Shown: positions 56,333 to 64,000 of the stretch, piece after piece
Numbering within the stretch: the first letter of the stretch is position 1
How the letters are laid out: every line of letters begins with the position of its first letter
From: Roseovarius spongiae
GTDB taxonomy: Bacteria; Pseudomonadota; Alphaproteobacteria; Rhodobacterales; Rhodobacteraceae
Length of the DNA: 64,000 nucleotides
Direction of reading: 5' to 3'
Assembly: GCF_003651245.1 (NCBI RefSeq)
Contig: NZ_RAPE01000001.1
Location: forward strand, 1,240,001-1,304,000
Notes under the pieces: model-generated
What the model saw: the letters and a program-made list of their open reading frames with translations, nothing else
What the model was told of the DNA's origin: nothing
Database searches by the model: none
Made by a program: the position numbers and the translations under genes

Positions 56333-58144
56333 ATGGCGCCCCGTATCCCGCTTCTGCAACTCAACGACATATCGCTCGGCTTCGGGGGCGATCCGCTCTT
56401 TGCGGATCTGTCGCTGGTGGTGCAGCCGGGTGATCGCGTCGCGCTCGTCGGGCGCAACGGGTCGGGCAAATCCACGCTGATGAAGGTCATGGCGGGGCTG
56501 ATCGAAGCGGACGGCGGCGCCCGCATCGTGCCCGCCGGCGTCAGCGTCGGCTACATGGAGCAGGACCCGGACATGACCGGTTTCGCGACGCTTGGCGATT
56601 TCGCGTCGAGCGCGCTGGACGCGGCCGAGACCTATCGCGTGGAGATGGCCGCCGAGGGGCTGAAATTCGACCCCCAACAACCGGTCGCCACCGCCTCGGG
56701 CGGGGAGCGCCGCCGCGCCGCGCTGGCCAAGCTGATGGCCGAGGCGCCCGACCTGATGCTGCTGGACGAACCGACCAACCATCTCGACATCGAGGCCATC
56801 GCCTGGCTCGAGACCACGCTGAAGGAGACGCGCGCCGGTTACGTCCTGATCAGCCACGACCGCGCCTTCCTGCATGAACTTACCCGGGCAACCCTCTGGA
56901 TAGACAGGGGAGCGGTGCGCCGCAATGAACAGGGCTTCGCCCATTTCGAGGCCTGGCGCGACAAGGTCTGGGAAGAAGAGGACCAGGACCGCCACAAGCT
57001 CGACCGCAAGATCCGCGCCGAGGCCCGCTGGGCCGTCGAGGGCATCAGCGCGCGCCGCAAGCGCAACCAGGGCCGCGTGCGCGCGTTGCAGGCGTTGCGC
57101 GCCGAACGGGCCGCGCAGGTCAAGCGTCCGGGCACGGCGGCGATGGCGCTCGAATCGGGGCCGAAATCCGGCAAGCTGGTGATCGAGGCGCGCGACATAT
57201 CAAAGTCTTACGGCGATAACCTCATCCTGCGGGATTTCTCGGTGCGGATCGCGCGAGGGGATCGCGTCGCCCTCGTCGGGCCGAACGGCGTGGGCAAGAC
57301 GACGCTGCTGAAGATCCTGCTTGGCGAGGAGCGGCCCGACAGCGGCGAGGTGCGGCTCGGGACCAACCTCGCGCCCGCCGTCTTCGATCAGGCGCGGGCC
57401 GCGCTCGACCCCGAGATGACGCTCTGGGACAGTCTCACCGGCGACCCCGAGATGCGGGTCTCGGGCAAGGCCGACCAGGTGCTCGTGCGCGGCCAGCCGC
57501 GCCACGTCATCGGCTATCTCAAGGATTTCCTCTTTGACGAGGCGCAGGCCCGCGCCCCGGTCAAGGCGCTGTCGGGCGGGGAAAAGGCGCGGCTGCTGCT
57601 GGCCAAGCTGATGGCCCGCGAGAGCAACCTGCTCGTGCTTGACGAGCCGACCAACGACCTTGACATCGAGACGCTCGATCTCTTGCAGGAGCTGCTTGAC
57701 GACTACGACGGTACGCTGCTGCTGGTAAGCCACGACCGCGACTTTCTCGACCGCGTGGCCGCCACCACCATCGCGATGGAGGGCGACGGGCGCGCCACGG
57801 TCTATGCCGGCGGCTGGAGCGACTACCGGGCCCAGCGGCAGGAGCGCATCGCGCCCGAACCTGCGAAAGGTCAAGCGAAACCAAGGCCGAAGGCGCCGCA
57901 GCCAAAGTCGCGCGCAACCGGCATGAGCTTTACCGAGAAGCACCGGCTCGAGAAGCTCCCCGACGAGATCGCCCGCCTCGAGGCGGAGATCGGCAAGCTT
58001 GAGGAATTGCTCTCCGACGCCGATCTCTTCACCCGCGAGCCGGTCAAGTTCCGCAAGGCGACCGAGGCGCTCGCCGCCCGGCAGGAGGCGCTGAGCGCCG
58101 CCGAGGAGGAGTGGCTGACGCTGGCCGAAAAGGCCGAGAGCTGA
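56333..58144 (+). CDS. ABC-F family ATPase (Uup-like)
   Basis: 603 residues with two ABC domains: Walker A GRNGSGKST (near 37) and GPNGVGKTT (near 320), with ABC signatures TASGGERRRAALAKL and ALSGGEKARLLLAK and Walker B LLDEPTNHLDIE and VLDEPTNDLDIE. The linker has many Arg and Lys. The C-terminal extension (about 510-600, coiled coil) is as in Uup. ABC-F proteins act on ribosomes or stalled translation; Uup influences excision of transposons in E. coli. Confidence 0.92.
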   Translation: MAPRIPLLQLNDISLGFGGDPLFADLSLVVQPGDRVALVGRNGSGKSTLMKVMAGLIEADGGARIVPAGVSVGYMEQDPDMTGFATLGDFASSALDAAETYRVEMAAEGLKFDPQQPVATASGGERRRAALAKLMAEAPDLMLLDEPTNHLDIEAIAWLETTLKETRAGYVLISHDRAFLHELTRATLWIDRGAVRRNEQGFAHFEAWRDKVWEEEDQDRHKLDRKIRAEARWAVEGISARRKRNQGRVRALQALRAERAAQVKRPGTAAMALESGPKSGKLVIEARDISKSYGDNLILRDFSVRIARGDRVALVGPNGVGKTTLLKILLGEERPDSGEVRLGTNLAPAVFDQARAALDPEMTLWDSLTGDPEMRVSGKADQVLVRGQPRHVIGYLKDFLFDEAQARAPVKALSGGEKARLLLAKLMARESNLLVLDEPTNDLDIETLDLLQELLDDYDGTLLLVSHDRDFLDRVAATTIAMEGDGRATVYAGGWSDYRAQRQERIAPEPAKGQAKPRPKAPQPKSRATGMSFTEKHRLEKLPDEIARLEAEIGKLEELLSDADLFTREPVKFRKATEALAARQEALSAAEEEWLTLAEKAES

Positions 58145-58177
58145 CCCGAGGACAGCCCGCAAGAGCCGGACGAGGCG

Positions 58178-58933
58178 CTATTGCATCCGCAGCGCGCCAT
58201 CAAGGCGGATCACCTCGCCGTTGAGATAGCCGCATTCGACGATGAACGCCGCCAGCCGCGCGAATTCCTCCGGCTCGCCCAGTCGCCTGGGACAGGTCAC
58301 GTCCGCGACAAGCCCGTCCTGCACCTCCTGCGGCAGCCCTTCCAGCATCGGCGTGCGGAATATCCCCGGCGCGATCGCCATCACGCGGATGCCCTCGCGC
58401 GCCAGATCCCGCGCCATCGGCAGGCTGAGCGCGGCGATCCCGCCCTTGGAGGCGGCATAGGCCGCCTGGCCCTTCTGCCCGTCGAAGGCGGCGATGGAGG
58501 CGGTGTTGACGATGACGCCGCGCGCCCCGTCGGCGCCGGGCGCGTTGCGCGCGATCTCGGCGGCGGCGAGGCGCGCGACGTTGAAGCTGCCCACGAGGTT
58601 GACATCGACCGTGCGTCGGAAGGTCTCGAGCGGATGCGGCCCGTCGCGCCCCAGCGTCTTGGCGGCGGGCGCGATGCCGGCGCAGTTGACCGCGACGCTG
58701 ATCCGCCCCATCGCCTCGAGCGCCGCGCTGATCGCGGCGCCGACCGACGCCTCGTCGGTCACGTCGGTCTGCGCGAAGCTTGCGCCGATTTCGTCCGCGA
58801 CGGCGGCGCCGCGCTCATGATCGCGATCGAGGATCGTCACCGCTGCGCCGGCCTCGCGGAAATGCCGCGCCGTCGCTTCGCCAAGGCCGGACGCCCCGCC
58901 GGTGATGATCGCCGCCGCCTGTCCTATGCGCAT
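58178..58933 (-). CDS. Short-chain dehydrogenase/reductase (HSD10-like)
   Basis: 251 residues. NAD-binding TGGASGLGEATA, NCAGIAP, catalytic Ser in VNTASIAAFDG and YAASKGG. The C-terminal FRTPMLEGLPQEVQDGLV and CPRRLGEPEEFARL match 3-hydroxyacyl-CoA dehydrogenase type-2/HSD10-like enzymes, which act on branched acyl-CoA or steroids. Exact substrate unknown. It converges on the ABC-F gene. Confidence 0.9.
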   Translation of the reverse strand: MRIGQAAAIITGGASGLGEATARHFREAGAAVTILDRDHERGAAVADEIGASFAQTDVTDEASVGAAISAALEAMGRISVAVNCAGIAPAAKTLGRDGPHPLETFRRTVDVNLVGSFNVARLAAAEIARNAPGADGARGVIVNTASIAAFDGQKGQAAYAASKGGIAALSLPMARDLAREGIRVMAIAPGIFRTPMLEGLPQEVQDGLVADVTCPRRLGEPEEFARLAAFIVECGYLNGEVIRLDGALRMQ

Positions 58934-58988
58934 GCCATACCCTCGTTGGAAATGATCCTAGACGAGGTAGCGCCGGGCCGCGCCGCTG

Positions 58989-60041
58989 TCAAAGCCTGCG
59001 CTTGAGCACCCGCCCGCTCAGCCCGATCCCGAGCACGGTGATGAGGATGCGCAGGATGTGATGCAGCGTGACGAAGGCCGGGTTCGCCTCGAGGCTGAGC
59101 GCGATCAGCGCCATCTCGGTCACGCCGCCGGGCGCGAAGCTGATGAGCAGCACGTCGAAATGCTCGCCCAGGGCCGGGCGCAGCAGCGTCGCGATCCCGG
59201 CGGCAAGCAGCAGCATCGTTGAAACCGACAATACCGACAGTCCCGCGCCGCGCAGAATCATCGCGGGGCCGATCCCGGTGAAGCGCATGCCCAACGCCGC
59301 GCCGATCACCACCTGCGCCGCGTTGACGAGCCATTGCGGCACGTCGAGATGCCCCAGCCCACTCAGCGAAAGCGCGGCGGCCACCGCCATCGGCCCGGTG
59401 ATCTGCCCCGCCGGCAGGCGCAGCGCGCGTCCGAGCGCCAGCCCCGCCGCGCCGGCGATCACCAGCCACGGCAGCGCCTGCCACGGCACGGCCCCGCCCG
59501 CGAAGGAAAGCCCCGCCGAGCTCCCGACCGGCCCGCCGAGCCAGAGCGACAGCCCGACAGGCAGCGCGGTCACCACGAGAATGATGCGCATGAACTGTTG
59601 CAGCATGAGCCGGGGTAGGTCCGCATCCGTCGCCTCGCCCATCGCGATGCTCTCGTATAGCCCGCCGGGGGCGCCGGCGTAGAAGGCGGTGGCGGGATCG
59701 TAACCACCGAGGCGGCGGAAGATCGCGTAGTTGACCGCCATCGCCACCACGACGAACAGCGCAAGCGCCGCGGCGCTCACGCCCAGCCGGCCTGCATTGT
59801 CGAAAAGCGCGGGCGTCACCTGCGCGCCGATCATCAGCCCGATCACGGCGATGAAGGTCAGCCGCAGCGCCGGCGGAAAGAGGTAGCCCTCGGGCAATCG
59901 GTGCGGGATCAGCGTCGCGACCAGCGCCGTAAGCGCGAGCGGGCCGAGCATGTAGGGCAGGGGGGCGCCCAGCGCGCTGGCCGCATGGCCGCAAAGCGCG
60001 GCGCCGAGGATCAGCAATGTCGTCGTCGCGAGCCGGGCCAT
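58989..60041 (-). CDS. AbrB-family membrane protein (putative ammonia monooxygenase-like)
   Basis: 350 residues from the ATG at 60039-60041, with about ten membrane helices in two AbrB repeats (GAPLPYMLGPLALTALVATL and LPAGQITGPMAVAAALSLSG). Families of this type are annotated AbrB or ammonia monooxygenase-like but are probably transporters or regulators. GGLYESIAMGEATDADLPRL and SFAPGGVTEMALIALSL are typical. It lies 55 bp from the SDR gene and next to tRNA-Gly. Confidence 0.85.
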   Translation of the reverse strand: MARLATTTLLILGAALCGHAASALGAPLPYMLGPLALTALVATLIPHRLPEGYLFPPALRLTFIAVIGLMIGAQVTPALFDNAGRLGVSAAALALFVVVAMAVNYAIFRRLGGYDPATAFYAGAPGGLYESIAMGEATDADLPRLMLQQFMRIILVVTALPVGLSLWLGGPVGSSAGLSFAGGAVPWQALPWLVIAGAAGLALGRALRLPAGQITGPMAVAAALSLSGLGHLDVPQWLVNAAQVVIGAALGMRFTGIGPAMILRGAGLSVLSVSTMLLLAAGIATLLRPALGEHFDVLLISFAPGGVTEMALIALSLEANPAFVTLHHILRILITVLGIGLSGRVLKRRL

Positions 60042-60113
60042 GGCGTCCTTGAACCACCCGCCGCGCGCCTTGGCAATGGCGCGCGCGGCTTTGGCGGGCC
60101 GGGTGTGCGGGAC

Positions 60114-60187
60114 TGGAGCGGGTGAAGGGAATCGAACCCTCGTCGTCAGCTTGGGAAGCTGCTGCTCTACCATTGAGCTACACCCGC
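60114..60187 (-). tRNA. tRNA-Gly (anticodon CCC)
   Basis: A 74-nt cloverleaf on the minus strand with CCA. Acceptor GCGGGTG pairs with CACCCGC, D-arm GCTC...GAGC, anticodon loop TTCCCAA with anticodon CCC (the top pair of the stem is a G-A mismatch), T-arm GAGGG-TTCGATT-CCCTT. A phage-like or island integration site would be expected at its 3' end (60114); I see no obvious direct repeat in this window. Confidence 0.93.
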
Positions 60188-60261
60188 CTTGCCCCGCCAG
60201 ATACCATCGCTTCGGGCCGGGCCACAAGAGGATTCCGCCGGCGCGGGCAAGCCGCGCCGCC

Positions 60262-60669
60262 TCAGCCCCGCAGGAAGCCGAGAAGCGTCGCTTTCAGCCG
60301 CTCGGTGTCCCGCGTCTCGCACTCCCAGACGATGAGCACCCGCCATCCATTCGCGACCAGCGCATCGATCGAGGCCGCGTCGCGCTGGCGGTTTCGCGCG
60401 ATCTTGCGCCGCCAGTAATCAGCGTTTGTCCGGGGCAGGCGGGCGCCGCGCCGGCAGTCGTGCCCGTGCCAGAAACAGCCGTGAACGAAGATGACCTTGC
60501 GCCGCGGCCCGAAGATGAGGTCGGGCTTGCCGGGCAGGTCCTTGCGATGCAGCCGGTAGCGAAACCCCGCCGCGTGCAGCAGGCGGCGCACGATCATCTC
60601 CGGCGCGGTATCCTTTGATTTGACCGCCCGCATGGTCCTCGAGCGCTGGCTGTCCGGCGTCGTCATCAT
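60262..60669 (-). CDS. vsr: Very short patch repair endonuclease Vsr
   Basis: 135 residues. RSRTMRAVKSKDTAPEMIVR, LPGKPDLIFGPRRKVIFVHG and GCFWHGHDC are the Vsr signatures (catalytic Asp and His). Vsr nicks T:G mismatches that come from deamination of 5-methylcytosine, and it normally accompanies a cytosine methyltransferase, here the next gene. It ends just beside tRNA-Gly. Confidence 0.93.
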   Translation of the reverse strand: MMTTPDSQRSRTMRAVKSKDTAPEMIVRRLLHAAGFRYRLHRKDLPGKPDLIFGPRRKVIFVHGCFWHGHDCRRGARLPRTNADYWRRKIARNRQRDAASIDALVANGWRVLIVWECETRDTERLKATLLGFLRG

Positions 60670-60740
60670 CCTCTTTCGCCCCGAGCGGCGCGCGGCCGGC
60701 GCGGTCTCGTCGTTGCGTCATGCCCAGGCTCTATCCGAGC

Positions 60741-61886
60741 TCACGCAGCCAGGGCGGGCCGGTTTCGTTCCAGGACCGGCTCGAAAATCGCTGCGGCCAA
60801 GTGGCGCACCACCGGCGCCGCCACGCCGTCGCCGGCGAGCTTGTAGGCGTCGTTGTAACGCTCGGGCAGGACATAGGTTTCGGGCAGCCCCATCAAGAGC
60901 GCCGCCTCGCGCGCCGACAACAGGCGCGTGCGCACGGTATTCCCGTCGATCACCATGATCGTCTGACGGCTCGACCCGCCGGCAGGCGTGCGCAGACAGC
61001 CCGCGACCTGATCGAACCGCACCTCGGCGCGCTGGCGTTTCGCGCCATCCGCATCCGCCCGCGTTCGGCGGTAGATCGTGCCGACAATGCGCTCGCCCGC
61101 CTCTTTCGCGACCTCCACCTTCCTGCGATTGTGTTCGCTCATCAGGCCGAGCAGGTAGCGCGTCTCGGCCCGCGTGTGCCATTTCACGCCGGTCGGCTCG
61201 TCCTCGATCAGCGCCGCGAGATTGGTGTTGCGCGCCGGCGGCGTCGGCAGGTTCCACCAGCGCCAGCGCGCCGCCGCGGTCGGCGACAGCAGGTTGCATC
61301 CCTCGATCAGCGCGGGCGGGTGCCACATGGCGCAGGGTTCATGCGCGACTTGCGCGTCCGGTATCGCCAGATCGCCGCGCACGCCGATCATGAAGAAGCG
61401 CGGGCGCGATTGCGGCAGGAAGTGAACCGCGTCGACGACCACGGCGCCGAAACGGTAGCCCAGCCCCGAGAATGCGGCCGCGAGCGTCGCGAAATCCCGC
61501 CCCCCGTTGCTGGTGACCGCGCCATAGACGTTCTCGAGCGCGATGATCCTCGGACCGCGTCCATCCCGGTGTAGCGCGCGCATCAGCTTCCAGAACGGTC
61601 TGAACATGCCGGACCGCTTCCCCGCGAGCCCCGCGCCATTGCCGGCAAGCGAAAGATCCTGGCAGGGAAAGGAGGCCCAGACCAGATCGGGCGCGCCGGG
61701 CAGTTCGTCCGGCGTGACCCGGGCCACGTCCTTCAGCAGGAACTCCGCGCCGCCATGATGGTTCGCCCGGTAGCTCATCGCCTTCTTCGGGTCGATGTCG
61801 TTGGCGAACAGGCAGGTCCACCCGGGCCCGAGGCCAAAGCCCGCCATGCCGCCGCCTGCGAAGAAATCGTAATACCTGTGCGGCAT
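60741..61886 (-). CDS. DNA (cytosine-5) methyltransferase
   Basis: 381 residues. Motif I FFAGGGMAGFGLG (8-20), catalytic Cys75 in FPCQDLSLAG (motif IV), ENV at 118-120 (motif VI) and QSRPRFF at 159-165 (motif VIII); the target recognition domain lies between about 200 and 320, and the C-terminal motif IX-X (NDAYKLAGDGVAAPVVRHLA) closes. It methylates cytosine at an unknown site. With vsr it forms a methylation-repair pair; no restriction endonuclease is visible. Confidence 0.93.
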   Translation of the reverse strand: MPHRYYDFFAGGGMAGFGLGPGWTCLFANDIDPKKAMSYRANHHGGAEFLLKDVARVTPDELPGAPDLVWASFPCQDLSLAGNGAGLAGKRSGMFRPFWKLMRALHRDGRGPRIIALENVYGAVTSNGGRDFATLAAAFSGLGYRFGAVVVDAVHFLPQSRPRFFMIGVRGDLAIPDAQVAHEPCAMWHPPALIEGCNLLSPTAAARWRWWNLPTPPARNTNLAALIEDEPTGVKWHTRAETRYLLGLMSEHNRRKVEVAKEAGERIVGTIYRRTRADADGAKRQRAEVRFDQVAGCLRTPAGGSSRQTIMVIDGNTVRTRLLSAREAALLMGLPETYVLPERYNDAYKLAGDGVAAPVVRHLAAAIFEPVLERNRPALAA

Positions 61887-62080
61887 GGAGCCTCCGTCGC
61901 TGAATACTGTCTATCCCGGCCGGTTGCGGCGTCCAATGCCAACATCCGATGGTTGCGGCAGATTACGCGTATCCACCCCGAAATCCCGGAATGGAACGTC
62001 CGCGCCGCGCGCGTCGGTGGCCGCCGGTCTGCGCAAAGGAAGGAACGTGGCGAACGTCGTCGCCTACCTGTCCGGTTTCC

Positions 62081-62815
62081 TCATTCCCCGGCCACGGGCG
62101 CCCCCGCGATGGCGCGCGCCATGAGCCTGCCGATCCCGGGCAGCAGCCCCACGGGGGCCATGCAGGGGCCGGCAAACCCGGTCGCTTGCAAGGCCTGCGG
62201 AATATCCTCCTGCACATGCCCGCCATCGGCGGCGAAGAACGGCAGGCAGATGGACTGGCGCGGGCAAAGGGCCGCCGCCTCGCCAAGATGCGGCGGTTCC
62301 TCGACATAGCCGATCCGCAGTTCGGCAAAGGGCGCCCGTTCGCCCAGGCGTTCCACGAACCGTTGCGTGTCGCGCGCTGAGTTGCGGCTGCGCCCCGATC
62401 CATGCGCGGTCACCAGCAGCGTGGTTTCGCCTGCGCTCCAACCCTGACGGTCCAGTTCCGCGGCAAGCGCCTGCAACGCGACGTCGGGCAGGCCCGGATC
62501 CACGCCGAGCGGGGGCAGGACCACGGGGGCTTTGACGTCGCGCAGCCGGTCCCGCAGGGCGGAGCGCACGAACCAGCCATCCGTCATGAACATCGGGTAG
62601 ATGACCGGCGCCGCCCCGGCGCGGGACAGCGCGGACTCGAGGCTGCCCCGCTTGGCCAGCGTCGCGGTCTGCACGAACCAGCCCGGCAGTTCGGGCGCCT
62701 GCCTCGCCAGCGCCGCCTCGGCCGGGTCCGGGTCGGACGGCTGGCCGTGGCTGACGATGATCGCCGAACGCTTGGTCGCTGGCGCGTTTGGAGAAGGTGA
62801 TCTAGTTGAACACAT
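62081..62815 (-). CDS. CbiX/SirB-type chelatase-like protein
   Basis: 244 residues. The first half has AIIVSHGQPSDP with the metal-site His, and the second LLVTAHGSGRSRNSARDTQ and LPFFAADGGHVQEDIPQAL. These match the duplicated CbiX fold that inserts cobalt or iron into sirohydrochlorin; the second half has the HGS and HVQEDIP motifs. Its start (ATG 62813-62815) is inside the d1-like remnant (14 bp overlap). A role in siroheme or d1-heme synthesis is possible, but no other tetrapyrrole gene of that type is nearby. Confidence 0.85.
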   Translation of the reverse strand: MCSTRSPSPNAPATKRSAIIVSHGQPSDPDPAEAALARQAPELPGWFVQTATLAKRGSLESALSRAGAAPVIYPMFMTDGWFVRSALRDRLRDVKAPVVLPPLGVDPGLPDVALQALAAELDRQGWSAGETTLLVTAHGSGRSRNSARDTQRFVERLGERAPFAELRIGYVEEPPHLGEAAALCPRQSICLPFFAADGGHVQEDIPQALQATGFAGPCMAPVGLLPGIGRLMARAIAGAPVAGE

Positions 62816-63008
62816 TGTATTCCCCGGACGGTTTGCGCATCGGAAGACGGCGTATTTCCTGCAACGTGGCGGCGTCGAAGACGATCACCGCCCCGTCGTC
62901 CCCCCAGACCGAGACAAGAGCACGGCTGCCGTCCCGCGTAAACTCCGTATGCGCCACCGTCGCGCCGGGTTCTGGCCGCAGGGTCTTCACGATCTCGGCT
63001 CGCGCGCC
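62802..63008 (-). pseudogene. Remnant of a cytochrome d1-domain gene (NirF/NirN/NirS-like)
   Basis: On the minus strand, directly after the TGA of the ABC permease, the same frame reads GARAEIVKTLRPEPGATVAH, then TEFTRDGSRALVSVWGDDGA and a C-terminal RLPMRKPSGEYNVFN. This is the last ~65 residues of the d1-type beta-propeller seen in NirS, NirF and NirN. The N-terminal ~320 residues are missing, so a deletion joined the end of this gene to the permease stop codon. A GTG at 62988-62990 could start a 62-residue fragment, but a function is unlikely. Confidence 0.8.
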
Positions 63009-64000
63009 TCAGTCCGTGTCGAGGCCGAGTTCGCGCTGCCGGCGCAACGTCCAGGCCTGGGTCATGCGGTCCGCGATCATGGCGATGATCGCCATGCCGA
63101 TGCCGGCGATGATCCCGATCCCGAAATCGCCGTCGCCAAGACCGATATAGACCTGCTGGCCAAGCCCGTTGGTCCCGACCAGGGCCGCGATCACCAGCAT
63201 CGCGATGGCGTACATGATCGTCTGGTTCAGCCCCAGCATCATCACTGGCAGCGCCAGCGGCAGCTTGACCCGCCAGAGCATCTGCAAGCGCGTGCAGCCC
63301 ATCGCCTCGGCGGCCTCGATCGCCTGCGCCGGCACGTTGCGCAGCCCGTGCTCCGAGTAGCGGATGGCTGGCACGACCGCATAGGCCATGACCGCCAGCA
63401 GCGCCGTGAACTCCCCGATCTTGAAGACCATCACGAAGGGGATGAGGATCACGAAAAGCGGCATGGTCTGAAGCGTGTCGTTGATCGGGCGCACCAGTTT
63501 GGACACGCCGTCATATTCCGCCGCCAGCACGCCGATCGCGGCGCCGATCACGAAGGACAGGATCACCGCGATGCCGCAGAGATAGACCGACAGCATCGCC
63601 TGCGGCCAGACCCCCGCCAGCAGCAGGAAGCCAAGCCCCAGCACGGTGCCAAGCGCCAGTTTCCGCCCGCCCAGCTGCCAGGCCAGCAGCGTCGCCATCG
63701 CCAGCAGGCCGCTCCACGGCAGGCTGGTCAATCCGTAGAACAACATCACCGCGATGAACCCGATGACGACCGCCAGTTGCCGCCGTCCCGTGGCGGCGAC
63801 GATCCCCGCGAGCGCCAGCGCCGCGACGGCGTAGCCAAGCTGCATGGTCTCGGTAAAGGCGAAGCCCCATGAAAAGGGGCTGATCGTCTTCACCAGCCCC
63901 ATCTTCACCGGCAGCATGACGAAGAAGAAGGCGATCGTCTTGATCGTGTTGATCGCCGCCGCGTATTCGACGATCAGCCACTCGATCGCGCTGTTGAGGT
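63009..64000 (-). CDS. ABC transporter permease, glycine betaine/choline type (partial)
   Basis: The frame is open to the right edge (the ATG at 63915-63917 is internal; the upstream in-frame residues read LNSAIEWLIVEYAAAINTIK). At least 330 residues. The typical permease loop EAAEAMGCTRLQMLWRVKLP with AIRYSEHGLRNVP and a C-terminal TM domain identifies the ProW/OpuAB-type inner-membrane subunit, which imports quaternary amines with an ATPase and a periplasmic binding protein expected upstream. The 3' end borders the d1 remnant. Confidence 0.9.
   Translation of the reverse strand, partial: LNSAIEWLIVEYAAAINTIKTIAFFFVMLPVKMGLVKTISPFSWGFAFTETMQLGYAVAALALAGIVAATGRRQLAVVIGFIAVMLFYGLTSLPWSGLLAMATLLAWQLGGRKLALGTVLGLGFLLLAGVWPQAMLSVYLCGIAVILSFVIGAAIGVLAAEYDGVSKLVRPINDTLQTMPLFVILIPFVMVFKIGEFTALLAVMAYAVVPAIRYSEHGLRNVPAQAIEAAEAMGCTRLQMLWRVKLPLALPVMMLGLNQTIMYAIAMLVIAALVGTNGLGQQVYIGLGDGDFGIGIIAGIGMAIIAMIADRMTQAWTLRRQRELGLDTD

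Noticed and set aside
60114..62815. Complete restriction-modification system
   Set aside because: Only a methyltransferase and Vsr are visible; no restriction endonuclease gene is present.

Overview
The window is a G+C-rich alphaproteobacterial chromosome segment, most likely from the order Rhodobacterales (Roseobacter/Rhodobacter group). The evidence is the combination of a ChpT-type histidine phosphotransferase, the olsB-olsA ornithine-lipid pair plus a second OlsB-like acyltransferase, a Usg protein, an IscR with a single cysteine heading a large suf cluster, a metal-site-variant HemB, a long-form dCTP deaminase, and the gene order yceD-rpmF-plsX-fabH-ihfA-merR. Almost all of it is tightly packed housekeeping sequence with many 1-4 bp ATGA, GTGA or TGATG overlaps.

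Layout. 1-7.2 kb: end of proA, chpT/DUF3553 divergent pair, olsBA, a ThiE-like gene, trmJ, ctaA and an M32 carboxypeptidase. 7.2-17.9 kb: gyrA with a small membrane-anchored partner, usg, a SYLF-domain Tat lipoprotein, hemB, a membrane protein, mfd, an alpha/beta hydrolase pair. 17.9-27.3 kb: iron-sulfur assembly cluster iscR, class I cysteine desulfurase, sufB, two methyltransferase-like genes, sufC, sufD, two YIP1-like membrane genes, sufS, then tRNA-Arg(CCG). An Irr (ICE)-type palindrome precedes iscR and a second near-copy lies inside the first desulfurase gene. 27.4-36 kb: a radical SAM protein, zwf-pgl-pgi (sugar phosphate entry to the Entner-Doudoroff route), a small lipoprotein, eno, a DMT transporter and xth. 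36-39.1 kb: an A+T-rich leader followed by a protein made of nine tandem copies of a short G-D-A-V-E-A-F-T-S-S-L unit, an uncharacterised cysteine-rich 358-residue protein and a DMT-family transporter. 39.1-50.4 kb: erpA, dgt, a CPA-type antiporter, argS, a SPOR protein, nagZ, scpA, scpB, a Met/Arg-rich small protein, an FAD monooxygenase without a canonical start, a long dCTP deaminase and tRNA-Pro(GGG). 50.5-58.2 kb: merR, ihfA, fabH, plsX, rpmF, yceD (one direction), then bamE, a GlsB-like acyltransferase and an ABC-F protein. 58.2-64 kb: an SDR enzyme, an AbrB-type membrane protein, tRNA-Gly(CCC), vsr with a cytosine methyltransferase, a CbiX-like protein, a remnant of a cytochrome d1-type gene and a quaternary-amine-type ABC permease that runs off the window.

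The best candidate for an undescribed system is the three-gene unit at 36.3-39.1 kb. Its first product looks like a multi-copy peptide precursor or repeat scaffold: the motif is kept at protein level while the DNA drifts mostly at synonymous sites, and the protein ends exactly on a repeat. A small intercistronic hairpin separates it from a cysteine-rich protein of unknown function, which overlaps a membrane exporter-like gene by 4 bp. No chemistry can be assigned from sequence alone. Other points worth checking are the intragenic ICE-like box, the methyltransferases embedded in the suf operon, the start-less monooxygenase and the cytochrome d1 deletion scar.
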